Source of the DNA: Oscheius dolichura
Lineage: Eukaryota; Nematoda; Chromadorea; Rhabditida; Rhabditidae
DNA length: 64,000 bases
Direction of reading: 5' to 3'
Assembly: GCA_932521035.1 (NCBI GenBank)
Contig: OW051497.1
Span: 1-64,000, forward strand
The notes under the pieces were generated by a model, which did no database searches, had not been told where the DNA came from, and saw nothing but the letters and a program-made list of their open reading frames with translations. The position numbers and the translations under genes were made by a program. Positions 1 through 12,600 of this stretch are shown here, one piece after another. Within the stretch, counting starts at the first letter, position 1; each line of letters opens with the position of its first letter.

Positions 1-643
1 TATCAAAACCCTAACGATTCGAAAACGTTCGACCACTCTACTCGTAGAACTCGACGAGTAGATTACGAATAACCCTAAAACGCATAGGGTTCGCTGAACA
101 AATCGCGATTTATAGCCCAAAAACTATTATAATCCAATAAAAGGTACTGTAAAAAAAGGCAGTTTTTGGAAAACAGGCTAGCAGGTCCGAGTATATAGTC
201 ATTCGAACCGCCTCATCGAGCTGAGTCTAAAAAACCAGCTCCCGTCACAGGAGGACGCTTCTGTGCCACGTTATGGCTCCTTCATCAAAAACCAGGGTGT
301 AAGCCAATAGAAATCAATTATCCAATTTGAACAGGCCAGTACGGTATCAAAACCTAACGATTCGAAAACGTTCGACCACTCTACTCGTAGAACTCGACGA
401 GTAGATTACGAATAACCCTAAAACGCACAGGGTTCGCTGAACAAATAGCGATTTATAGCCCAAAAACTATTATAATCCAATAAAAGGTACTGTAAAAAAA
501 GGCAGTTTTTGGAAAACAGGCTAGCAGGTCCGAGTATATAGTCATTCGAACCGCCTCATCGAGCTGAGTCTAAAAAACCAGCTCCCGTCACAGGAGGACG
601 CTTCTGTGCCACGTTATGGCTCCTTCATCAAAAACCAGGGTGT
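1..643 (-). repeat. Satellite DNA, inverted copies at left edge
   Basis: About 1.9 copies of the same 343-bp monomer that fills the main array, but reverse complemented: the block starting at 1 recurs at about 345 with the same order of landmarks (TATCAAAACC, then the ACTCGTAGAACTCG hairpin, then AGGGTTCGCTGAAC). The first copy carries the CGCGATTT/ATGCG variants and the second the CGCTATTT/GTGCG variants, so both main monomer subtypes are present in the inverted arm. The window begins inside the repeat, so the true extent to the left is unknown. Orientation and identity are read directly from the sequence. Confidence 0.97.
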
Positions 644-666
644 TTGAATCCAATTTCAAATTGGAT
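644..666. repeat. Palindromic inversion junction of the satellite
   Basis: Here the inverted arm meets the forward array. ATCCAATTT (648-656) and AAATTGGAT (658-666) are perfect reverse complements around one central C. Compared with an intact monomer read in the left-arm direction, 19 nt that normally lie between GGGTGT and ATCCAATTT are missing and replaced by TTGA (644-647). The turn-around therefore lies at the AAATTGG segment, with a small deletion on one arm only. A fold-back or template-switch event would give such a structure; a mis-assembly could also produce an inversion in a satellite. Confidence 0.85.
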
Positions 667-3600
667 AATTGATTTCTATTGGCTTACACCCTGGTTTTTG
701 ATGAAGGAGCCATAACGTGGCACAGAAGCGTCCTCCTGTGACGGGAGCTGGTTTTTTAGACTCAGCTCGATGAGGCGGTTCGAATGACTATATACTCGGA
801 CCTGCTAGCCTGTTTTCCAAAAACTGCCTTTTTTTACAGTACCTTTTATTGGATTATAATAGTTTTTGGGCTATAAATCGCTATTTGTTCAGCGAACCCT
901 GTGCGTTTTAGGGTTATTCGTAATCTACTCGTCGAGTTCTACGAGTAGAGTGGTCGAACGTTTTCGAATCGTTAGGTTTTGATACCGTACTGGCCTGTTC
1001 AAATTGGATAATTGATTTCTATTGGCTTACACCCTGGTTTTTGATGAAGGAGCCATAACGTGGCACAGAAGCGTCCTCCTGTGACGGGAGCTGGTTTTTT
1101 AGACTCAGCTCGATGAGGCGGTTCGAATGACTATATACTCGGACCTGCTAGCCTGTTTTCCAAAAACTGCCTTTTTTTACAGTACCTTTTATTGGATTAT
1201 AATAGTTTTTGGGCTATAAATCGCTATTTGTTCAGCGAACCCTGTGGCGTTTTAGGGTTATTCGTAATCTACTCGTCGAGTTCTACGAGTAGAGTGGTCG
1301 AACGTTTTCGAATCGTTAGGTTTTGATACCGTACTGGCCTGTTCAAATTGGATAATTGATTTCAATTGGCTTACACCCTGGTTTTTGATGAAGGAGCCAT
1401 AACGTGGCACAGAAGCGTCCTCCTGTGACGGGAGCTGGTTTTTTAGACTCAGCTCGATGAGGCGGTTCGAATGACTATATACTCGGACCTGCTAGCCTGT
1501 TTTCCAAAAACTGCCTTTTTTTACAGTACCTTTTATTGGATTATAATAGTTTTTGGGCTATAAATCGCTATTTGTTCAGCGAACCCTGTGCGTTTTAGGG
1601 TTATTCGTAATCTACTCGTCGAGTTCTACGAGTAGAGTGGTCGAACGTTTTCGAATCGTTAGGTTTTGATACCGTACTGGCCTGTTCAAATTGGATAATT
1701 GATTTCTATTGGCTTACACCCTGGTTTTTGATGAAGGAGCCATAACGTGGCACAGAAGCGTCCTCCTGTGACGGGAGCTGGTTTTTTAGACTCAGCTCGA
1801 TGAGGCGGTTCGAATGACTATATACTCGGACCTGCTAGCCTGTTTTCCAAAAACTGCCTTTTTTTACAGTACCTTTTATTGGATTATAATAGTTTTTGGG
1901 CTATAAATCGCTATTTGTTCAGCGAACCCTGTGCGTTTTAGGGTTATTCGTAATCTACTCGTCGAGTTCTACGAGTAGAGTGGTCGAACGTTTTCGAATC
2001 GTTAGGTTTTGATACCGTACTGGCCTGTTCAAATTGGATAATTGATTTCTATTGGCTTACACCCTGGTTTTTGATGAAGGAGCCATAACGTGGCACAGAA
2101 GCGTCCTCCTGTGACGGGAGCTGGTTTTTTAGACTCAGCTCGATGAGGCGGTTCGAATGACTATATACTCGGACCTGCTAGCCTGTTTTCCAAAAACTGC
2201 CTTTTTTTACAGTACCTTTTATTGGATTATAATAGTTTTTGGGCTATAAATCGCGATTTGTTCAGCGAACCCTATGCGTTTTAGGGTTATTCGTAATCTA
2301 CTCGTCGAGTTCTACGAGTAGAGTGGTCGAACGTTTTCGAATCGTTAGGTTTTGATACCGTACTGGCCTGTTCAAATTGGATAATTGATTTCTATTGGCT
2401 TACACCCTGGTTTTTGATGAAGGAGCCATAACGTGGCACAGAAGCGTCCTCCTGTGACGGGAGCTGGTTTTTTAGACTCAGCTCGATGAGGCGGTTCGAA
2501 TGACTATATACTCGGACCTGCTAGCCTGTTTTCCAAAAACTGCCTTTTTTTACAGTACCTTTTATTGGATTATAATAGTTTTTGGGCTATAAATCGCTAT
2601 TTGTTCAGCGAACCCTGTGCGTTTTAGGGTTATTCGTAATCTACTCGTCGAGTTCTACGAGTAGAGTGGTCGAACGTTTTCGAATCGTTAGGTTTTGATA
2701 CCGTACTGGCCTGTTCAAATTGGATAATTGATTTCTATTGGCTTACACCCTGGTTTTTGATGAAGGAGCCATAACGTGGCACAGAAGCGTCCTCCTGTGA
2801 CGGGAGCTGGTTTTTTAGACTCAGCTCGATGAGGCGGTTCGAATGACTATATACTCGGACCTGCTAGCCTGTTTTCCAAAAACTGCCTTTTTTTACAGTA
2901 CCTTTTATTGGATTATAATAGTTTTTGGGCTATAAATCGCTATTTGTTCAGCGAACCCTGTGCGTTTTAGGGTTATTCGTAATCTACTCGTCGAGTTCTA
3001 CGAGTAGAGTGGTCGAACGTTTTCGAATCGTTAGGTTTTGATACCGTACTGGCCTGTTCAAATTGGATAATTGATTTCTATTGGCTTACACCCTGGTTTT
3101 TGATGAAGGAGCCATAACGTGGCACAGAAGCGTCCTCCTGTGACGGGAGCTGGTTTTTTAGACTCAGCTCGATGAGGCGGTTCGAATGACTATATACTCG
3201 GACCTGCTAGCCTGTTTTCCAAAAACTGCCTTTTTTTACAGTACCTTTTATTGGATTATAATAGTTTTTGGGCTATAAATCGCGATTTGTTCAGCGAACC
3301 CTATGCGTTTTAGGGTTATTCGTAATCTACTCGTCGAGTTCTACGAGTAGAGTGGTCGAACGTTTTCGAATCGTTAGGTTTTGATACCGTACTGGCCTGT
3401 TCAAATTGGATAATTGATTTCTATTGGCTTACACCCTGGTTTTTGATGAAGGAGCCATAACGTGGCACAGAAGCGTCCTCCTGTGACGGGAGCTGGTTTT
3501 TTAGACTCAGCTCGATGAGGCGGTTCGAATGACTATATACTCGGACCTGCTAGCCTGTTTTCCAAAAACTGCCTTTTTTTACAGTACCTTTTATTGGATT

Positions 3601-6600
3601 ATAATAGTTTTTGGGCTATAAATCGCTATTTGTTCAGCGAACCCTACGCGTTTTAGGGTTATTCGTAATCTACTCGTCGAGTTCTACGAGTATAGTGGTC
3701 GAACGTTTTCGAATCGTTAGGTTTTGATACCGTACTGGCCTGTTCAAATTGGATAATTGATTTCTATTGGCTTACACCCTGGTTTTTGATGAAGGAGCCA
3801 TAACGTGGCACAGAAGCGTCCTCCTGTGACGGGAGCTGGTTTTTTAGACTCAGCTCGATGAGGCGGTTCGAATGACTATATACTCGGACCTGCTAGCCTG
3901 TTTTCCAAAAACTGCCTTTTTTTACAGTACCTTTTATTGGATTATAATAGTTTTTGGGCTATAAAGCGCGATTTGTTCAGCGAACCCTATGCGTTTTAGG
4001 GTTATTCGTAATCTACTCGTCGAGTTCTACGAGTATAGTGGTCGAACGTTTTCGAATCGTTAGGTTTTGATACCGTACTGGCCTGTTCAAATTGGATAAT
4101 TGATTTCTATTGGCTTACACCCTGGTTTTTGATGAAGGAGCCATAACGTGGCACAGAAGCGTCCTCCTGTGACGGGAGCTGGTTTTTTAGACTCAGCTCG
4201 ATGAGGCGGTTCGAATGACTATATACTCGGACCTGCTAGCCTGTTTTCCAAAAACTGCCTTTTTTTACAGTACCTTTTATTGGATTATAATAGTTTTTGG
4301 GCTATAAAGCGCGATTTGTTCAGCGAACCCTATGCGTTTTAGGGTTATTCGTAATCTACTCGTCGAGTTCTACGAGTATAGTGGTCGAACGTTTTCGAAT
4401 CGTTAGGTTTTGATACCGTACTGGCCTGTTCAAATTGGATAATTGATTTCTATTGGCTTACACCCTGGTTTTTGATGAAGGAGCCATAACGTGGCACAGA
4501 AGCGTCCTCCTGTGACGGGAGCTGGTTTTTTAGACTCAGCTCGATGAGGCGGTTCGAATGACTATATACTCGGACCTGCTAGCCTGTTTTCCAAAAACTG
4601 CCTTTTTTTACAGTACCTTTTATTGGATTATAATAGTTTTTGGGCTATAAAGCGCGATTTGTTCAGCGAACCCTATGCGTTTTAGGGTTATTCGTAATCT
4701 ACTCGTCGAGTTCTACGAGTATAGTGGTCGAACGTTTTCGAATCGTTAGGTTTTGATACCGTACTGGCCTGTTCAAATTGGATAATTGATTTCTATTGGC
4801 TTACACCCTGGTTTTTGATGAAGGAGCCATAACGTGGCACAGAAGCGTCCTCCTGTGACGGGAGCTGGTTTTTTAGACTCAGCTCGATGAGGCGGTTCGA
4901 ATGACTATATACTCGGACCTGCTAGCCTGTTTTCCAAAAACTGCCTTTTTTTACAGTACCTTTTATTGGATTATAATAGTTTTTGGGCTATAAATCGCTA
5001 TTTGTTCAGCGAACCCTGTGCGTTTTAGGGTTATTCGTAATCTACTCGTCGAGTTCTACGAGTAGAGTGGTCGAACGTTTTCGAATCGTTAGGTTTTGAT
5101 ACCGTACTGGCCTGTTCAAATTGGATAATTGATTTCTATTGGCTTACACCCTGGTTTTTGATGAAGGAGCCATAACGTGGCACAGAAGCGTCCTCCTGTG
5201 ACGGGAGCTGGTTTTTTAGACTCAGCTCGATGAGGCGGTTCGAATGACTATATACTCGGACCTGCTAGCCTGTTTTCCAAAAACTGCCTTTTTTTACAGT
5301 ACCTTTTATTGGATTATAATAGTTTTTGGGCTATAAAGCGCGATTTGTTCAGCGAACCCTATGCGTTTTAGGGTTATTCGTAATCTACTCGTCGAGTTCT
5401 ACGAGTATAGTGGTCGAACGTTTTCGAATCGTTAGGTTTTGATACCGTACTGGCCTGTTCAAATTGGATAATTGATTTCTATTGGCTTACACCCTGGTTT
5501 TTGATGAAGGAGCCATAACGTGGCACAGAAGCGTCCTCCTGTGACGGGAGCTGGTTTTTTAGACTCAGCTCGATGAGGCGGTTCGAATGACTATATACTC
5601 GGACCTGCTAGCCTGTTTTCCAAAAACTGCCTTTTTTTACAGTACCTTTTATTGGATTATAATAGTTTTTGGGCTATAAATCGCTATTTGTTCAGCGAAC
5701 CCTGTGCGTTTTAGGGTTATTCGTAATCTACTCGTCGAGTTCTACGAGTAGAGTGGTCGAACGTTTTCGAATCGTTAGGTTTTGATACCGTACTGGCCTG
5801 TTCAAATTGGATAATTGATTTCTATTGGCTTACACCCTGGTTTTTGATGAAGGAGCCATAACGTGGCACAGAAGCGTCCTCCTGTGACGGGAGCTGGTTT
5901 TTTAGACTCAGCTCGATGAGGCGGTTCGAATGACTATATACTCGGACCTGCTAGCCTGTTTTCCAAAAACTGCCTTTTTTTACAGTACCTTTTATTGGAT
6001 TATAATAGTTTTTGGGCTATAAATCGCTATTTGTTCAGCGAACCCTGTGCGTTTTAGGGTTATTCGTAATCTACTCGTCGAGTTCTACGAGTAGAGTGGT
6101 CGAACGTTTTCGAATCGTTAGGTTTTGATACCGTACTGGCCTGTTCAAATTGGATAATTGATTTCTATTGGCTTACACCCTGGTTTTTGATGAAGGAGCC
6201 ATAACGTGGCACAGAAGCGTCCTCCTGTGACGGGAGCTGGTTTTTTAGACTCAGCTCGATGAGGCGGTTCGAATGACTATATACTCGGACCTGCTAGCCT
6301 GTTTTCCAAAAACTGCCTTTTTTTACAGTACCTTTTATTGGATTATAATAGTTTTTGGGCTATAAATCGCTATTTGTTCAGCGAACCCTGTGCGTTTTAG
6401 GGTTATTCGTAATCTACTCGTCGAGTTCTACGAGTAGAGTGGTCGAACGTTTTCGAATCGTTAGGTTTTGATACCGTACTGGCCTGTTCAAATTGGATAA
6501 TTGATTTCTATTGGCTTACACCCTGGTTTTTGATGAAGGAGCCATAACGTGGCACAGAAGCGTCCTCCTGTGACGGGAGCTGGTTTTTTAGACTCAGCTC

Positions 6601-9600
6601 GATGAGGCGGTTCGAATGACTATATACTCGGACCTGCTAGCCTGTTTTCCAAAAACTGCCTTTTTTTACAGTACCTTTTATTGGATTATAATAGTTTTTG
6701 GGCTATAAATCGCTATTTGTTCAGCGAACCCTGTGCGTTTTAGGGTTATTCGTAATCTACTCGTCGAGTTCTACGAGTAGAGTGGTCGAACGTTTTCGAA
6801 TCGTTAGGTTTTGATACCGTACTGGCCTGTTCAAATTGGATAATTGATTTCTATTGGCTTACACCCTGGTTTTTGATGAAGGAGCCATAACGTGGCACAG
6901 AAGCGTCCTCCTGTGACGGGAGCTGGTTTTTTAGACTCAGCTCGATGAGGCGGTTCGAATGACTATATACTCGGACCTGCTAGCCTGTTTTCCAAAAACT
7001 GCCTTTTTTTACAGTACCTTTTATTGGATTATAATAGTTTTTGGGCTATAAATCGCTATTTGTTCAGCGAACCCTGTGCGTTTTAGGGTTATTCGTAATC
7101 TACTCGTCGAGTTCTACGAGTAGAGTGGTCGAACGTTTTCGAATCGTTAGGTTTTGATACCGTACTGGCCTGTTCAAATTGGATAATTGATTTCTATTGG
7201 CTTACACCCTGGTTTTTGATGAAGGAGCCATAACGTGGCACAGAAGCGTCCTCCTGTGACGGGAGCTGGTTTTTTAGACTCAGCTCGATGAGGCGGTTCG
7301 AATGACTATATACTCGGACCTGCTAGCCTGTTTTCCAAAAACTGCCTTTTTTTACAGTACCTTTTATTGGATTATAATAGTTTTTGGGCTATAAATCGCT
7401 ATTTGTTCAGCGAACCCTGTGCGTTTTAGGGTTATTCGTAATCTACTCGTCGAGTTCTACGAGTAGAGTGGTCGAACGTTTTCGAATCGTTAGGTTTTGA
7501 TACCGTACTGGCCTGTTCAAATTGGATAATTGATTTCTATTGGCTTACACCCTGGTTTTTGATGAAGGAGCCATAACGTGGCACAGAAGCGTCCTCCTGT
7601 GACGGGAGCTGGTTTTTTAGACTCAGCTCGATGAGGCGGTTCGAATGACTATATACTCGGACCTGCTAGCCTGTTTTCCAAAAACTGCCTTTTTTTACAG
7701 TACCTTTTATTGGATTATAATAGTTTTTGGGCTATAAATCGCGATTTGTTCAGCGAACCCTATGCGTTTTAGGGTTATTCGTAATCTACTCGTCGAGTTC
7801 TACGAGTAGAGTGGTCGAACGTTTTCGAATCGTTAGGTTTTGATACCGTACTGGCCTGTTCAAATTGGATAATTGATTTCTATTGGCTTACACCCTGGTT
7901 TTTGATGAAGGAGCCATAACGTGGCACAGAAGCGTCCTCCTGTGACGGGAGCTGGTTTTTTAGACTCAGCTCGATGAGGCGGTTCGAATGACTATATACT
8001 CGGACCTGCTAGCCTGTTTTCCAAAAACTGCCTTTTTTTACAGTACCTTTTATTGGATTATAATAGTTTTTGGGCTATAAATCGCTATTTGTTCAGCGAA
8101 CCCTATGCGTTTTAGGGTTATTCGTAATCTACTCGTCGAGTTCTACGAGTATAGTGGTCGAACGTTTTCGAATCGTTAGGTTTTGATACCGTACTGGCCT
8201 GTTCAAATTGGATAATTGATTTCTATTGGCTTACACCCTGGTTTTTGATGAAGGAGCCATAACGTGGCACAGAAGCGTCCTCCTGTGACGGGAGCTGGTT
8301 TTTTAGACTCAGCTCGATGAGGCGGTTCGAATGACTATATACTCGGACCTGCTAGCCTGTTTTCCAAAAACTGCCTTTTTTTACAGTACCTTTTATTGGA
8401 TTATAATAGTTTTTGGGCTATAAAGCGCGATTTGTTCAGCGAACCCTATGCGTTTTAGGGTTATTCGTAATCTACTCGTCGAGTTCTACGAGTATAGTGG
8501 TCGAACGTTTTCGAATCGTTAGGTTTTGATACCGTACTGGCCTGTTCAAATTGGATAATTGATTTCTATTGGCTTACACCCTGGTTTTTGATGAAGGAGC
8601 CATAACGTGGCACAGAAGCGTCCTCCTGTGACGGGAGCTGGTTTTTTAGACTCAGCTCGATGAGGCGGTTCGAATGACTATATACTCGGACCTGCTAGCC
8701 TGTTTTCCAAAAACTGCCTTTTTTTACAGTACCTTTTATTGGATTATAATAGTTTTTGGGCTATAAAGCGCGATTTGTTCAGCGAACCCTATGCGTTTTA
8801 GGGTTATTCGTAATCTACTCGTCGAGTTCTACGAGTATAGTGGTCGAACGTTTTCGAATCGTTAGGTTTTGATACCGTACTGGCCTGTTCAAATTGGATA
8901 ATTGATTTCTATTGGCTTACACCCTGGTTTTTGATGAAGGAGCCATAACGTGGCACAGAAGCGTCCTCCTGTGACGGGAGCTGGTTTTTTAGACTCAGCT
9001 CGATGAGGCGGTTCGAATGACTATATACTCGGACCTGCTAGCCTGTTTTCCAAAAACTGCCTTTTTTTACAGTACCTTTTATTGGATTATAATAGTTTTT
9101 GGGCTATAAAGCGCGATTTGTTCAGCGAACCCTATGCGTTTTAGGGTTATTCGTAATCTACTCGTCGAGTTCTACGAGTATAGTGGTCGAACGTTTTCGA
9201 ATCGTTAGGTTTTGATACCGTACTGGCCTGTTCAAATTGGATAATTGATTTCTATTGGCTTACACCCTGGTTTTTGATGAAGGAGCCATAACGTAACACA
9301 GAAGCGTCCTCCTGTGACGGGAGCTGGTTTTTTAGACTCAGCTCGATGAGGCGGTTCGAATGACTATATACTCGGACCTGCTAGCCTGTTTTCCAAAAAC
9401 TGCCTTTTTTTACAGTACCTTTTATTGGATTATAATAGTTTTTGGGCTATAAATCGCGATTTGTTCAGCGAACCCTATGCGTTTTAGGGTTATTCGTAAT
9501 CTACTCGTCGAGTTCTACGAGTAGAGTGGTCGAACGTTTTCGAATCGTTAGGTTTTGATACCGTACTGGCCTGTTCAAATTGGATAGTTGATTTCTATTG

Positions 9601-12600
9601 GCTTACACCCTGGTTTTTGATGAAGGAGCCATAACGTGGCACAGAAGCGTCCTTCTGTGACGGGAGCTGGTTTTTTAGACTCAGCTCGATGAGGCGGTTC
9701 GAATGACTATATACTCGGACCTGCTAGCCTGTTTTCCAAAAACTGCCTTTTTTTACAGTACCTTTTATTGGATTATAATAGTTTTTGGGCTATAAATCGC
9801 TATTTGTTCAGCGAACCCTGTGCGTTTTAGGGTTATTCGTAATCTACTCGTCGAGTTCTACGAGTAGAGTGGTCGAACGTTTTCGAATCGTTAGGTTTTG
9901 ATACCGTACTGGCCTGTTCAAATTGGATAATTGATTTCTATTGGCTTACACCCTGGTTTTTGATGAAGGAGCCATAACGTGGCACAGAAGCGTCCTCCTG
10001 TGACGGGAGCTGGTTTTTTAGACTCAGCTCGATGAGGCGGTTCGAATGACTATATACTCGGACCTGCTAGCCTGTTTTCCAAAAACTGCCTTTTTTTACA
10101 GTACCTTTTATTGGATTATAATAGTTTTTGGGCTATAAATCGCGATTTGTTCAGCGAACCCTATGCGTTTTAGGGTTTTTCGTAATCTACTCGTCGAGTT
10201 CTACGAGTATAGTGGTCGAACGTTTTCGAATCGTTAGGTTTTGATACCGTACTGGCCTGTTCAAATTGGATAATTGATTTCTATTGGCTTACACCCTGGT
10301 TTTTGATGAAGGAGCCATAACGTGGCACAGAAGCGTCCTCCTGTGACGGGAGCTGGTTTTTTAGACTCAGCTCGATGAGGCGGTTCGAATGACTATATAC
10401 TCGGACCTGCTAGCCTGTTTTCCAAAAACTGCCTTTTTTTACAGTACCTTTTATTGGATTATAATAGTTTTTGGGCTATAAAGCGCGATTTGTTCAGCGA
10501 ACCCTATGCGTTTTAGGGTTATTCGTAATCTACTCGTCGAGTTCTACGAGTATAGTGGTCGAACGTTTTCGAATCGTTAGGTTTTGATACCGTACTGGCC
10601 TGTTCAAATTGGATAATTGATTTCTATTGGCTTACACCCTGGTTTTTGATGAAGGAGCCATAACGTGGCACAGAAGCGTCCTCCTGTGACGGGAGCTGGT
10701 TTTTTAGACTCAGCTCGATGAGGCGGTTCGAATGACTATATACTCGGACCTGCTAGCCTGTTTTCCAAAAACTGCCTTTTTTTACAGTACCTTTTATTGG
10801 ATTATAATAGTTTTTGGGCTATAAAGCGCGATTTGTTCAGCGAACCCTATGCGTTTTAGGGTTATTCGTAATCTACTCGTCGAGTTCTACGAGTATAGTG
10901 GTCGAACGTTTTCGAATCGTTAGGTTTTGATACCGTACTGGCCTGTTCAAATTGGATAATTGATTTCTATTGGCTTACACCCTGGTTTTTGATGAAGGAG
11001 CCATAACGTGGCACAGAAGCGTCCTCCTGTGACGGGAGCTGGTTTTTTAGACTCAGCTCGATGAGGCGGTTCGAATGACTATATACTCGGACCTGCTAGC
11101 CTGTTTTCCAAAAACTGCCTTTTTTTACAGTACCTTTTATTGGATTATAATAGTTTTTGGGCTATAAAGCGCGATTTGTTCAGCGAACCCTATGCGTTTT
11201 AGGGTTATTCGTAATCTACTCGTCGAGTTCTACGAGTATAGTGGTCGAACGTTTTCGAATCGTTAGGTTTTGATACCGTACTGGCCTGTTCAAATTGGAT
11301 AATTGATTTCTATTGGCTTACACCCTGGTTTTTGATGAAGGAGCCATAACGTAACACAGAAGCGTCCTCCTGTGACGGGAGCTGGTTTTTTAGACTCAGC
11401 TCGATGAGGCGGTTCGAATGACTATATACTCGGACCTGCTAGCCTGTTTTCCAAAAACTGCCTTTTTTTACAGTACCTTTTATTGGATTATAATAGTTTT
11501 TGGGCTATAAATCGCTATTTGTTCAGCGAACCCTGTGCGTTTTAGGGTTATTCGTAATCTACTCGTCGAGTTCTACGAGTAGAGTGGTCGAACGTTTTCG
11601 AATCGTTAGGTTTTGATACCGTACTGGCCTGTTCAAATTGGATAATTGATTTCTATTGGCTTACACCCTGGTTTTTGATGAAGGAGCCATAACGTGGCAC
11701 AGAAGCGTCCTCCTGTGACGGGAGCTGGTTTTTTAGACTCAGCTCGATGAGGCGGTTCGAATGACTATATACTCGGACCTGCTAGCCTGTTTTCCAAAAA
11801 CTGCCTTTTTTTACAGTACCTTTTATTGGATTATAATAGTTTTTGGGCTATAAATCGCTATTTGTTCAGCGAACCCTGTGCGTTTTAGGGTTATTCGTAA
11901 TCTACTCGTCGAGTTCTACGAGTATAGTGGTCGAACGTTTTCGAATCGTTAGGTTTTGATACCGTACTGGCCTGTTCAAATTGGATAATTGATTTCTATT
12001 GGCTTACACCCTGGTTTTTGATGAAGGAGCCATAACGTGGCACAGAAGCGTCCTCCTGTGACGGGAGCTGGTTTTTTAGACTCAGCTCGATGAGGCGGTT
12101 CGAATGACTATATACTCGGACCTGCTAGCCTGTTTTCCAAAAACTGCCTTTTTTTACAGTACCTTTTATTGGATTATAATAGTTTTTGGGCTATAAATCG
12201 CTATTTGTTCAGCGAACCCTGTGCGTTTTAGGGTTATTCGTAATCTACTCGTCGAGTTCTACGAGTATAGTGGTCGAACGTTTTCGAATCGTTAGGTTTT
12301 GATACCGTACTGGCCTGTTCAAATTGGATAATTGATTTCTATTGGCTTACACCCTGGTTTTTGATGAAGGAGCCATAACGTGGCACAGAAGCGTCCTCCT
12401 GTGACGGGAGCTGGTTTTTTAGACTCAGCTCGATGAGGCGGTTCGAATGACTATATACTCGGACCTGCTAGCCTGTTTTCCAAAAACTGCCTTTTTTTAC
12501 AGTACCTTTTATTGGATTATAATAGTTTTTGGGCTATAAAGCGCGATTTGTTCAGCGAACCCTATGCGTTTTAGGGTTATTCGTAATCTACTCGTCGAGT

